From the NCBI RefSeq assembly GCF_900109075.1, contig NZ_FNYS01000006.1, positions 95,136 through 159,135 on the forward strand: 64,000 nt of DNA, written 5' to 3'. The DNA is from Myroides marinus. Lineage in GTDB: Bacteria > Bacteroidota > Bacteroidia > Flavobacteriales > Flavobacteriaceae. Below are positions 43,835 to 53,536 of the stretch, piece after piece; position 1 is the stretch's first letter; each line of letters starts with the position of its first letter. The translations under genes and the position numbers were made by a program. The notes under the pieces were generated by a model that made no database searches, was not told the DNA's origin, and worked only from the letters and a program-made list of their open reading frames with translations.

Positions 43835-44866
43835 TTATTTTAATTCAGAAATCCATTTTAGAGCCGTGAGACTTGGTAAAAAGCAATAGTCACCACCTTT
43901 CATAATATTATAAGTTTGCAAACCGTGGTATCGATCAACCATCGGATCAGATGGTTTTGTAAACAATCCGTCTTCTTGAACACCGATCATGGGATCTTTT
44001 TCGTCGCCAAGGCTGATGAAGTTCGCGTCATTCGCCCACTGTTTCAAAAGAAATTCTAGAGTACCCATTGCATCGGCACTGATTCCCATAAAAAACTGGC
44101 CACGTTCTTTACCATCATTTTTCGTAATTTCTGGTGGTACAATATCACCAAACGAAACACTCTTTCTGATGATACGGTGTAAACGAATGTCTTGAAGCAC
44201 TGAATTTCTGGCATCGCGTGGATTCATACGGCGCATATGAGAGCTAAACGGACACTTTTTACCGTACTCATCATTTTTAAAACTGAAATCATTATTTTTT
44301 TCTGGATCTTCACCAATATCCGGGTTGTCCTCCTCCGGACTTAATGGAAGTGGTGCACCGCTTTTCCAGCGACCAACCATTTTTGCCGCAAGTAATTCTC
44401 CTTCTTCGGGCGAATTTGTATTTTCTTTAATGAATTGGTTAAATTCTGCAACCTGACTTTGATATTTTCTAAAAATCAAAAAAGAACCGTTTTTGCCCAA
44501 AGCATCAGGTTGTGGATAAGGTTTTACAGTGCCGGCTTCCCCAGGATAACCTAAAACAAATTCTCCTGCCTTAATGGGTTTGTCATACTGCGGATATCCA
44601 TCGATACCACTCCCCTCTATTTCTGGGTTACTGATGCCATCCCGAAAACCAAAAACGTTTTTAACTTCTTCTGTAGCTCCAAAATCCTGACTGAAAATAG
44701 TTTCAATACCTTTATTTTCTTGTACTTCTTTTGTCAGTTCTGCCAATTTTTTCTTCCAGGATTCTTCATCATTAGAAAGAACGGCTGCCGCAACATGAAT
44801 AGCCAACAAAGAAGATGGTGTGCCCTGGCTTACGCAAAAGCCTATTGAAGCAGGAGCAACATACAC
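43835..44866 (-). pseudogene. Dyp-type peroxidase, 5' end lost
   Basis: The native part begins at about 44815 (TPSSLLAIHVAAAVLS); the first residues of the open frame are antisense to the oxidase next door. The G-x-x-D-G motif is NVFGFRDGISNPEI and the heme-ligand region is SSHMRRMNPRDARNS. About 100-150 N-terminal residues of the usual fold are missing, together with the promoter. Dyp peroxidases oxidise dyes and phenols with peroxide. It is followed by the catalase-like gene in the same direction. Confidence 0.85.
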
Positions 44867-46799
44867 CTATCGTTTTCCGATTATCCAACACGGAACGCAT
44901 TGGTATCATTCCCATTCAGGTTTGCAGGAGCAGATTGGAATGTATGGCAGTTTTGTGATGAAAAAGCGTGATGACGATAAAACCTTTAGAAAAGGAATTG
45001 ATGATTTACCTACCGTACCCATCATTTTAAGCGAATGGACAAACCTAAATCCCGATAACATTAACCGTATGTTGCACAACGCCAATGATTGGGCAGCGAT
45101 AAAAAAGAACGCTACACAGTCCTATGCGGAAGCCATCAGAGAGGGAAATTTCAAAACCAAATTGACCAACGAATGGAAACGTATGTTGGCAATGGACGTA
45201 AGCGATGTGTATTATGACAAAATATTAATCAACGGAAATCATACTACCGATTTAAAAACAGTTGATGGCAAAACACTAAAAGCAGGAGATAAAGTAAGAT
45301 TAAGAGTATCAAACGGCGGAGCATCATCCTATTTTTGGTTACGATATGCAGGCGGTAAAATTACAGTAGTAGCCAATGATGGTAATGATGTAGAGCCAGT
45401 AGAGGTAGATAGATTAATCATTGCGGTTTCCGAAACTTATGATATTGTGGTAACAATTCCTGACGATGGAGTTGCCTACGAGTTTTTAGCCACAACCGAA
45501 GACAGAACACAATCGGCAAGCTATTTTGTAGGCAATGGTATCAAACAGTTAATATTGCCACTCCCAAGATTGAAATATTTTGAGGGGATGAAGATGATGA
45601 ACGATATGATGAAGATGAATGGAGATTTGGACGATATGGGTATGAAAATGAGCCTGAACCAAATGGATATGAATGTGGTAATGTATCCCGAAATTACTGG
45701 AGAGGCTAAACCTAAAGAAGACCATAGCCAACACAATATGAATATGGATAATGAACCCAACCGTTACAATGCAAATGCTTTGGGAGAAATAAAAACGCTG
45801 AATTATGCAATGTTACAATCTCCTTACAATACGGAACTCCCTAAAGATGCTCCGGTCAAAGAATTGAAGTTTACCCTTACAGGAAATATGAACCGATATG
45901 TATGGAGTATGGATAATAAAATACTTTCTGAAACCGATAAAATACCTGTAAAAAAAGGAGAAATTTTACGCATCACCATTTACAATAATTCGATGATGCG
46001 CCACCCGATGCACCTGCACGGTTTTGATTTCAGGGTAATCAACGGTAAAGGCGAAAAATCACCACTTAAAAATGTTTTGGATATAATGCCAATGGAAACA
46101 GATACCATCGAATTTTTAGCAAATGAAGAGGGAGATTGGTTTTTCCATTGTCATATACTTTACCATATGATGTCGGGGATGAACAGGGTATTTGCTGTTG
46201 ACGATTATCAAAATCCGTATTTGCCCAATAAAAAGCAAGCCTACAATAAATTACAGCGAGAAAGCAATATGCCGCACTTTATGGCACAGAATGATTTTGC
46301 AACCAATGGTAACGATGGCGAAGCAATGTTTCAAAATGCAAGATGGTCTTTGGGTACAGAATGGCGTTTAGGCTACAACGATATGCACGGCTATGAAGTA
46401 GAAACACATTTAGGAAGATACATCGGAAAAATGCAGTGGCTTATGCCCTTTATAGGTTTTGACTGGCGTTACCGTAAAATGGGAATGGACGAACACGAAA
46501 CCAATTTATTCGGACAAAAGAATGAAAAAGACACACGAAGAGCCTTTAGCTTAGGGTTTATGTACACCTTGCCAATGCTCGTTAATTTTCAGGCAGAAGT
46601 TTATCACGATGGAATTGTACGATTGTCGTTGATGCGTGAGGATATTCCGATTTCAAAAAGATTGAGAGCGGGCTTTATGGTCAATACTGATATGGAATAT
46701 ATGGGAGAGCTTAAGTATATTATCAATAAAAACATTGGTATTCGTACTCACTACGATAGCGATATGGGTTTTGGTGTAGGGCTTGCGTTGACTTATTAG
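44811..46799 (+). pseudogene. Multicopper oxidase with CopB-like tail, 5' end lost
   Basis: The native part starts at EDGVPWLTQKP (44811), i.e. inside the first cupredoxin domain; signal peptide and first copper ligands are lost. Remaining motifs are HWYHSHSGLQEQ, then HPMHLHGFDF and FFHCHILYHMMSGM (type 1/type 3 copper). Between is a Met/His-rich loop (residues about 255-325). The last ~150 residues (from ARWSLGTEWRLGYNDMHGYE) resemble an outer-membrane CopB-like barrel. The intact family oxidises Cu(I) in the periplasm. The GTG at 44820 could start a remnant, but it has no leader. Confidence 0.8.
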
Positions 46800-46811
46800 A
46801 CCTTATAAACT

Positions 46812-46842
46812 AACCCCTCCGAAATTTCAGAGGGGTTTTATT
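46812..46842. terminator. Terminator between the oxidase and the ORF6N gene
   Basis: AACCCCTC, a 10-base loop and GAGGGGTT, followed by TTATTTT. The genes converge here. Confidence 0.8.
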
Positions 46843-46843
46843 T

Positions 46844-47722
46844 TCACTTGTTTAAAATTTGAAGCATCCTACCGATTTCAATATCCATTCTCGAAAAGGC
46901 AAACCATTTTTTGCCCAGGTCTTTCAGTGATGCTCCGATATGGTACAGTTCCGTACTGTCAATAATCAAAAATCGGTCGTGTGCATCGGAGAAAATCTCT
47001 ACTTCGATAGACGGATATTGACTATTGTAGCGTTGCAGGTCTAACCGTAACTGATTGCTGATGCTTTTTGTGTAGATAGTAGCGGTTACATTGGTATTGC
47101 GTTTTCCCAATAAGGTCAGCACCGTATCGTCCACATAATTATCAAGCAGGGTAATGGAGCTTTTGGCACTTCGGATAATATCGGAAACAAAGGTATAGGC
47201 ATCAAATACCTGCCCATTGTAGAAAATACCTTTTTCGGCGTGGAGCTTGTCGCTTTCAAGAGCCTTAAATATTTCCTCAAATTTTTGGTCGGCTTGTAAT
47301 TGTTTCAGTTCTATATTGTCCAAACGATGGAACAGCGAAGCATTGCTGATGAGCATTTTTCGCATTTCTACAAAGGCTTCCATAATTTCAACACTGACTT
47401 TAACCGCTATATCTGAGCGGAGTATGGCAGAAGCCATTGCGACCCCTTGTTCAGTAAAAACATAGGGCAAATACCGTCTTCCACCGTAGCTTAAACTTGA
47501 GGTTCCAATTTGGAACCTCAAGTTTTCAACTTCCTCTTCGGTCAGTTGAAAGCAAAAAGAAACGGGAAACCTTTCAATATTTCTTTTTACGGCTTTGTTG
47601 AGGTTTTTTGTTTCCACTTGATATAAGGAAGCGAGGTCGCTATCCAGCATCACTTGCCTTCCACGTATGGAATAAATCAGATTTCTGATTTCCTTTGTGC
47701 TAATGGTAGGCTTATTTTCCAT
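46844..47722 (-). CDS. ORF6N domain protein
   Basis: 292 residues. The N-terminal ~100 residues match the ORF6N DNA-binding domain (LIYSIRGRQVMLDSDLASLY, and GVAMASAILRSDIAVKVS). The C-terminal half (DAHDRFLIIDSTELYHIG, near 245) resembles the phospholipase D-like segment common in this group, with HDRFLIID. Such genes are usual on Bacteroidetes integrative elements; the role is not established. Its ATG overlaps the topB stop (TAATG). Confidence 0.88.
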   Translation of the reverse strand: MENKPTISTKEIRNLIYSIRGRQVMLDSDLASLYQVETKNLNKAVKRNIERFPVSFCFQLTEEEVENLRFQIGTSSLSYGGRRYLPYVFTEQGVAMASAILRSDIAVKVSVEIMEAFVEMRKMLISNASLFHRLDNIELKQLQADQKFEEIFKALESDKLHAEKGIFYNGQVFDAYTFVSDIIRSAKSSITLLDNYVDDTVLTLLGKRNTNVTATIYTKSISNQLRLDLQRYNSQYPSIEVEIFSDAHDRFLIIDSTELYHIGASLKDLGKKWFAFSRMDIEIGRMLQILNK

Positions 47723-49806
47723 TACTTTTTGTAGCTTTTATTTTTGGCAAACTCAAAAGAGGTTTTGCAATCCTCATTCAACACGATATAAGCATCGAAT
47801 TTCTTTCCGGCTTTGCTTTTCATTCCTTTGATAAGTGAAGTTTTCTTTTTATTGACAAGGTTTTCAATATCGGCTAAGCCGATTTGTACGCCACACACAT
47901 TGCGGAACTGTACCCAATTACAAACTTCATCAGGACACTTCACTATTTTATCACGGATAATGAGTTGCTGGCTTTTGCATTTCGGGCAAACCAATTTAGG
48001 CAGGTTGTTTTGGGCAATGGAAGCTTGTAACAATTCATTGGTAATAGATGAGGCGTAAGTTTCCATTTCTTTTTGAAATGCCTCTGCATCTGTTTCGTTA
48101 TTTTCGATTTTTTGCAAAGCCAATTCCCATTCGGCGGTCATTGCCACATCCGCAATTTTACGGTCTTTGACCAATTCGTACACCTGCAATCCTTTTTCGG
48201 TAGGGATTAAGGATTTCTTTTCCCGTTGGATATAATTGCGGGTAAACAAGGTTTCAATTATTGCGGCTCTTGTAGCCGGAGTGCCAATACCGATATTTTG
48301 CAAGGCTTTCCGTTCGTCTTCATTTTCGATTTCCTTTCCTGCACTTTCCATAGCCGACAAAAGCCCTGCTTCGGTATATAATACAGGCGGTTTCGTTTTC
48401 TTTTCCAAAACGGAGGCTTCTTTTATTTTAAGTTCATCGCCTTTTTTTATTTCGGGCAAATCCTGTACAGGTTCGGTATCATCATCGGAGAAACTGCCTT
48501 TGATGGAACGCCAGCCTGCTTCGATAACCTTACAACCCTTTACTGTAAAATCATAATGCAACGCTTGTAAACCTACATCGGTTATCTCTTTGATGCAGGC
48601 TTGTGAAAGGGCTTCGAGCAATCGAAAGGCAATCATATCATAAACGGAGTTTTCCTTTGCGTTCAGGGCTGATGGGATTTTATCAGTAATCAATAATCCG
48701 TGGTGGTCGGTAACACGCAAATCGTTTACAATACGTTTATTGAACCGTCCCCATTTCAATTTCCCTACGGCTTGCTTGCAGGTTTCGCTGTCCTGCAAAG
48801 CCCTTACGAGGTTGGGGATTTCTGCCCACATATCTTCAGGAATGTACTTGCTTCCGGTGCGTGGGTATGTGATAAACTTCCTTTCATAAAGGCTTTGGGC
48901 AATATTGAGCGTTTCTTCCGCAGAAAGGTTCAGCTTTTTGTTGGCTTCTTTTTGCAAGCCAGTAAGGTCGAACAATAGAGGCGGTTGCTCTGTAATACTT
49001 TTGGTTTCCACCGATGTAACCGTTGCCGTTTTACTTCGCTGAATGGATTTCAGCGTATCATCGGCAAGTTTTTGGTCTTCCCATTTGGTTTTGGAAATGC
49101 TTTTAAAATCTATCAGTTCTTTGTTGTGCGATAACTGTATCTGCCAGTATTTCTTTACCGAGAAATTTTTATTTTCCAAATAGCGTTTGCATATCAAAAC
49201 CAGTGTAGGCGTTTGCACTCTTCCGAGCGAATAAATGCCATTTCCTGCGGCTATGCTCAACGCCTGTGTAGCATTGATGCCCACGAGCCAATCGGCACGG
49301 CTTCTTCCTTGTGCCGCCTGATACAATCCATCAAATTCTTTTCCGTCTTTGAGGTTATCAAACCCCTGCTTAATGGCTTTTTCGGTAAGCGAACTAATCC
49401 AAAGCCGCTCAAAGGGCTTGTTGCATTTCAGGTATTCATAAATGTACCTGAAAATGAGTTCGCCTTCACGTCCTGCATCGGTGGCTACAATGATGCTGTT
49501 ACTACGGTTAAAAAGCTGTTCGATGACTTTCAGTTGCTTTAATGCACCCGTATCCGCTGTATAACCTTTGTCTTTTTTGATCTTTCGGACGGTCAGCAAA
49601 AACGGGTTTGGGAGTATTGGCAAAGCTGCTTTGTCAAATCCCGAAATCCCGTAATCTTCGGGCATTCCCAATCCTATTAAATGACCGAATGCCCACGTAA
49701 CAAAATAGCCGTTACCTGTCAGGTAGCCGTCCTTTTTATCGGATGCTCCCACAAGTCCGGCTATTTCCCTTGCTACGCTTGGTTTTTCTGCGATTATTGT
49801 TTTCAT
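47722..49806 (-). CDS. topB: Type IA DNA topoisomerase (topoisomerase III)
   Basis: 694 residues. The TOPRIM domain starts at the N-terminus (KTIIAEKPSVAREIA) and carries IIVATDAGREGELIFRYIY. The active-site Tyr is in FITYPRTGSKYIPED (about 310-325). The C-terminus has a zinc-finger-like CPKCKSQQLIIRDKIVKCP. It relaxes or decatenates DNA during transfer or replication of the element, as known for topB genes on CTnDOT-like elements. It stands between the ORF6N and DUF3945 genes on one strand. Confidence 0.95.
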   Translation of the reverse strand: MKTIIAEKPSVAREIAGLVGASDKKDGYLTGNGYFVTWAFGHLIGLGMPEDYGISGFDKAALPILPNPFLLTVRKIKKDKGYTADTGALKQLKVIEQLFNRSNSIIVATDAGREGELIFRYIYEYLKCNKPFERLWISSLTEKAIKQGFDNLKDGKEFDGLYQAAQGRSRADWLVGINATQALSIAAGNGIYSLGRVQTPTLVLICKRYLENKNFSVKKYWQIQLSHNKELIDFKSISKTKWEDQKLADDTLKSIQRSKTATVTSVETKSITEQPPLLFDLTGLQKEANKKLNLSAEETLNIAQSLYERKFITYPRTGSKYIPEDMWAEIPNLVRALQDSETCKQAVGKLKWGRFNKRIVNDLRVTDHHGLLITDKIPSALNAKENSVYDMIAFRLLEALSQACIKEITDVGLQALHYDFTVKGCKVIEAGWRSIKGSFSDDDTEPVQDLPEIKKGDELKIKEASVLEKKTKPPVLYTEAGLLSAMESAGKEIENEDERKALQNIGIGTPATRAAIIETLFTRNYIQREKKSLIPTEKGLQVYELVKDRKIADVAMTAEWELALQKIENNETDAEAFQKEMETYASSITNELLQASIAQNNLPKLVCPKCKSQQLIIRDKIVKCPDEVCNWVQFRNVCGVQIGLADIENLVNKKKTSLIKGMKSKAGKKFDAYIVLNEDCKTSFEFAKNKSYKK

Positions 49807-49812
49807 ACTTTA

Positions 49813-51276
49813 CTACATTTTTCTGCCTTTGGACTTTGCAGGAGCTTTGGGTTTTTCCTGTTGTTCCTGCTGTTGTTTGTTTTTAGGGCTTTGCTGTCCC
49901 GACTTCAAAGGCTCGTTGATGTTTTTGGTCGCTTCGTTGGTTTTGCCCTCCGAATTGACGGCAGTTTGCGTTTTGTGGGCTTCGGCAGGTTTTGCCTGTG
50001 CCTTAACCTGGCTTGGAAATTGGAAGTTTGTTTTTCCCGTTTCCGCATTGAAAGTGATATAGCCCTGATAAGGTTGCCCTTTCTTATCCCTCAATCCATC
50101 AATGTAGATGGTTTGACCGTTTTTGAAATCCTTATGTTGCTCGTCGGTCAGTTCCTTGCCACGGAATGTTTTTGGAGCTTCCTGCGGTTGGTTTTGCTGA
50201 TTACTTTGCCCGTTGTTTTGAGTTTGCCCGTTGCTTTGGCTTTGCCTGTTGGAATTATTGCGGTCAAAAAGGAACTCCACATAACGTTTGTCTGCATTGA
50301 ATTGTACCGTTGCCGAAAATTCAGTTCCTTTTGTGGAAATCATACCATCTAACTTTAGCGGTTTGCCCTCCATTAAGGTTTGCTTTTGAGCATCGTCCAA
50401 TTTTACACCCTTAATTTCATCGGGAATTTTTATAAAGTCCGTCCGCAATGCAATTACATCGTTCGTCAGCCTGTCTATACTGATAATGGATGGCATTAGC
50501 TCGCCTGTTTTGGTATTTTTCAAATCAACCACACGACCCATATTACCCGTTTCGAGCAGGTTTTTCTTGTCTTCATCCGTAAATTTGTGTCCGAAAAATT
50601 CAGAGTGGAGATTAGGTTCTTTTTTGATGCCGTGTATTCCTACTACAACTTTTCCATCTTCGGCTTGCTGTAAAGACAAACGGGCATCCGTGCGGAGGAT
50701 AGTACCGCCGAGGTTAACGCCTATCGGTAAGAGTTCATTGGTTTTATAGCCTTTCAATAAAGGTTCAAGGAGGTTCCTTTTTTCAAGGTATTCCTTACTT
50801 AATCCGAGATTGTTCATTGTATCCCAATCAATCTGCTCCGGCTTATAGCGGTATTCGCTTTTTTCAGGTGTTGTTTGTGTTGTTGCCATATCTTTTTGAT
50901 TTTCTTGTTTCTGTTCGATTTTTACTTCGTGTTCTTTCATTACTTTTTCGCCTTCGGGAGTAGGCTTATCTACCTGCTTTTGCATTTCCTGTGCTTTTTC
51001 AACTGCGATAGGTGCAGGCACTTTGAAGAATGAAAAATTGGTTGGGTTCTTCAATTGGCTGAAAAAATTGGAGAAGAAGTTGGAAAAGAAATCGCCGCTT
51101 TTATCCACACGCATAAACTGGTTTTGGTTTTTCTTCGTGGGGTCAACGGTTTCCATTTTCCCGTTCTCGTCTATGCTCTTTACGGCTTGGATTTTCATTT
51201 TTTCTTTATCCAGCACCAATAAGATGTCCGATAGTTGTTCGGGCATTTCCTGTTTGTTTGTGGTTTCTTCGCTCAT
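49813..51276 (-). CDS. DUF4099/DUF3945 domain protein
   Basis: 487 residues, soluble, typical of Bacteroidetes integrative elements. After an N-terminal acidic part comes the repeated fold (SEYRYKPEQIDWDTMNNLGL, then LLEPLLKGYKTNELLPIGVN), and further on the DUF3945-like modules (TFRGKELTDEQHKDFKNGQT and KPLKLDGMISTKGTEFSA). The last ~100 residues are rich in Gln, Asn and Lys. It lies six bases before topB and is coexpressed with it. Function unknown. Confidence 0.88.
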   Translation of the reverse strand: MSEETTNKQEMPEQLSDILLVLDKEKMKIQAVKSIDENGKMETVDPTKKNQNQFMRVDKSGDFFSNFFSNFFSQLKNPTNFSFFKVPAPIAVEKAQEMQKQVDKPTPEGEKVMKEHEVKIEQKQENQKDMATTQTTPEKSEYRYKPEQIDWDTMNNLGLSKEYLEKRNLLEPLLKGYKTNELLPIGVNLGGTILRTDARLSLQQAEDGKVVVGIHGIKKEPNLHSEFFGHKFTDEDKKNLLETGNMGRVVDLKNTKTGELMPSIISIDRLTNDVIALRTDFIKIPDEIKGVKLDDAQKQTLMEGKPLKLDGMISTKGTEFSATVQFNADKRYVEFLFDRNNSNRQSQSNGQTQNNGQSNQQNQPQEAPKTFRGKELTDEQHKDFKNGQTIYIDGLRDKKGQPYQGYITFNAETGKTNFQFPSQVKAQAKPAEAHKTQTAVNSEGKTNEATKNINEPLKSGQQSPKNKQQQEQQEKPKAPAKSKGRKM

Positions 51277-51384
51277 AGTCTGAAAAATTTAAAGTTCGAT
51301 GCCTAAAGTAAAACAAGCGGTTACTGCATTGCATCAAGTGGCACTCAATGGCAGTCTTTGTCTTTCATTGTCTTTCATTGGCGT

Positions 51385-51675
51385 TCATTTTGAGGGAGGG
51401 TTAAAGCTCTCTCTTATGAACTGATGTACATCAGATAGCTTGTAATACAATTTTCCACTTATCGTATAATAAGGTAGTTTGCCAATGGAGCGATACCGTT
51501 GCAGAGAGCGGTTGCTTATTTTCAGCATTTGGAGCAAATCCTGATTATCGAGCAGTTCCTCGCCATCTATGCTGTTGCGTTTCTTTTGCAACTCGTCTAT
51601 ATTATCGCCCAGCATATCAAGGCGACCCATCAAGCGTTCCATCCACGCCAAAAATTCCATTCTGTCAATATTCAT
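51385..51675 (-). CDS. Small helix-turn-helix (excisionase-type) protein
   Basis: 96 residues. A MerR/excisionase-like helix-turn-helix is at the C-terminal half (LLQMLKISNRSLQRYRSIGK and YYKLSDVHQFIRE), after a helical N-terminal part. Proteins of this kind are needed to excise CTnDOT-type elements. Another similar gene is 26 bases away. Which of the two acts as excisionase cannot be told. Confidence 0.88.
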   Translation of the reverse strand: MNIDRMEFLAWMERLMGRLDMLGDNIDELQKKRNSIDGEELLDNQDLLQMLKISNRSLQRYRSIGKLPYYTISGKLYYKLSDVHQFIRESFNPPSK

Positions 51676-51701
51676 AGGGATATACTTTTAAGGGTTCATA
51701 C

Positions 51702-52055
51702 CTATTTTTTATCTGTCTTTAACTTTCTGCCTTTTTCGATATAGCTTTTGCTTTTTGCCATAAGCTCCTGTACAAATTCATCACTGCTCTGTATAGCATT
51801 TGCATTGAGCATATCTTTGATAGCCCCAATGGTGTAGAAATACTGACCGTAGATTTTTGAATAAGCAATCTCGCCTTTGGTTCGCATACGCCATAAGGTC
51901 TTTTCGCTGATGTGCAGGTATTGACATACCTCGTGGTTATTGAGCCACAGGTCATCATAACTTTTATCTTCCTGTCTTTTCAGATAGTCGGCAATGGCAT
52001 TGATACGGCTGTTGAGCTGTTGCCACGCTTCTTCTTCAATGGTTATTATTTTCAT
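51702..52055 (-). CDS. Small helix-turn-helix (excisionase-type) protein
   Basis: 117 residues. The helix-turn-helix is at about residues 40-80 (NNHEVCQYLHISEKTLWRMR, then GQYFYTIGAIKDML). It has an N-terminal coiled part and a basic tail. It is upstream of the second small HTH gene on the same strand, as in excision modules of Bacteroidetes elements. It is probably a DNA-bending accessory or regulator. Confidence 0.88.
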   Translation of the reverse strand: MKIITIEEEAWQQLNSRINAIADYLKRQEDKSYDDLWLNNHEVCQYLHISEKTLWRMRTKGEIAYSKIYGQYFYTIGAIKDMLNANAIQSSDEFVQELMAKSKSYIEKGRKLKTDKK

Positions 52056-52305
52056 TGCACAGCTTTTTAAAGTTCACTATGCAAAATTGTGAAAGGTGGC
52101 AGTGTTTGTCTGCCAAGCCTTGCCAATTGGTTTGGCGGTTTTTTGAAAATTTTTACAATTAGGAAAAACCCTTGTTTAATAAGGGTTTTAGGGGATTTTG
52201 GATATTTTGTAGTGAAGTTTTGAGAGCATTTGCCAATTGGCAGATATGGGCAAAGAAAAAGCAGTACATTTTGTGTACTGCTTTTAAATTATTGCTTTGA
52301 AGTCG
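52056..52305. repeat. Region with TTGCCAATTGG repeats and two hairpins
   Basis: TTGCCAATTGG occurs at about 52124-52134 and 52230-52240; the second is part of the perfect palindrome TGCCAATTGGCA. A hairpin AAAACCCTT / AAGGGTTTT lies at 52165-52189. A perfect stem AAAAGCAGTACA / TGTACTGCTTTT (52257-52284) is the likely terminator of rteC. Confidence 0.6.
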
Positions 52306-53151
52306 CTAAAGGTCTTTATCCATATATTCTTCGAGGGATATTTTGAGCTGGTCTAAAAATGCCGTTCGGGAACCTGCCCTTGTTTTCATACGGTGGAAAG
52401 AATGATGCAGGTCACCAAGTGGGATATGGAAAAGTATCTGAAACATAAGGCTTATTTTTCGGATACCGATTTTACCGTGAGAAATTACACCTGAAGCGTG
52501 AAGTGCATACACTAATTCAATGAGAGCATTTTTGCTGTCTGTCCAAAATATATCTTTGGAGCTTTCCTGCTTTTGCAAAATCATATCAGGACCTTCATCA
52601 GGATTGATTTTTGTAAGCAAGTATGAATAGAGCAATTCATTAGCGATAATCCTTGCAATTTTGTAATCGAAAAAAGTCGAGAATGCCGGATCTATTTCAA
52701 ACACAATACTGTTAAGCCCATCCTGGTAGTTTATATTTCCACGTTTGAAATAAGTATCATCACGGTCTGTTCGTCCCGAGCGGTAATACCTGTAAAAATC
52801 GGAATTACAAATATGCTCAATATACTCCCGTTTCAGGTTTGCAAACTGTGTGGAAAAGTAACTGTAATACATTTTTCCATTGCTTACTGGGCAAGTTGTT
52901 TCTATTCTATAAACTTTATTATAAAAAATGAGCTTACCGAGTATTTGTGGCTTTATGGTATGGAAGAAATGTATCTCTTCCGCATCGTTTTTAAATCCTT
53001 CTTCAATAATGTATTTCTTGACCGAAAATAAAAGGTCTTGGAGATACAAAGTCATTTCATAAGCCTCATCAATCAACCTTTTGCTTTGTGCTGAAATCTT
53101 ATTCTCCTTGTTGTGTATCTCTAAAAGGATGTTTTGCAGAAAGTATTTCAT
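52306..53151 (-). CDS. RteC domain regulator
   Basis: 281 residues, helical, without membrane segments. It corresponds to the RteC family (KLIDEAYEMTLYLQDLLF in the first part, and DLHHSFHRMKTRAGSRTAFL at the end). In CTnDOT RteC activates the excision genes; here the genes to be activated (excisionase type) lie next to it on the same strand. It is the last element gene before the candidate attR. Confidence 0.88.
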   Translation of the reverse strand: MKYFLQNILLEIHNKENKISAQSKRLIDEAYEMTLYLQDLLFSVKKYIIEEGFKNDAEEIHFFHTIKPQILGKLIFYNKVYRIETTCPVSNGKMYYSYFSTQFANLKREYIEHICNSDFYRYYRSGRTDRDDTYFKRGNINYQDGLNSIVFEIDPAFSTFFDYKIARIIANELLYSYLLTKINPDEGPDMILQKQESSKDIFWTDSKNALIELVYALHASGVISHGKIGIRKISLMFQILFHIPLGDLHHSFHRMKTRAGSRTAFLDQLKISLEEYMDKDL

Positions 53152-53536
53152 AGCTTGTAATTTTATAAGGATTAACAGTGCCTCTAGGCTGGTTTTCCCT
53201 AATTAAATAACAAACATTAGTATAATAAATGACAATCTTTCCCAACTTGGGGGCAACAGGGGAAAGGTTTTTTTGATTTGCCTATTAATAATTTAAGTTT
53301 TATACTGCTAAATAGAAAAATAAGTAGGCATTGTATAAGTATAAAATAGTATAAAAATATAAGCATCCCTTAACCTATTTTTTGTATTTTTGTAATGATT
53401 TACAAGGAAAAAAATAGAAAATTAATGCAAATAGTACCATTACTAAATCGTTACCTGATACGATTTCCTACCTCGTAAACTACTCTTTATTAGCCACATT
53501 GGACTTTATTAACTTTTTTATTCAAAAATTATAAGT
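53152..53536. other. Right end of the integrative element
   Basis: About 385 bases without a gene. It holds the rteC promoter region, AT-rich sequence and the candidate attR at 53440-53459. Nothing else is recognised. Confidence 0.45.
53440..53459. other. Candidate attR of the integrative element
   Basis: TTACTAAATCGTTACCTGAT is the second copy of the direct repeat described at 21914. The distance between both copies would make the element about 31.5 kb. Confidence 0.5.

Noticed and set aside
49681-50352. 223-residue plus-strand ORF opposite the topB/DUF3945 genes
   Set aside because: Its Phe/Leu/Cys-rich text is the reverse of a Gln/Lys-rich coding region; no membrane-protein family fits.
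51290-51390. GGCACTCAATGG/TCTTTCATTG direct repeats as a possible CRISPR or iteron array
   Set aside because: Only two or three short imperfect copies with irregular spacing; no spacers and no cas genes.
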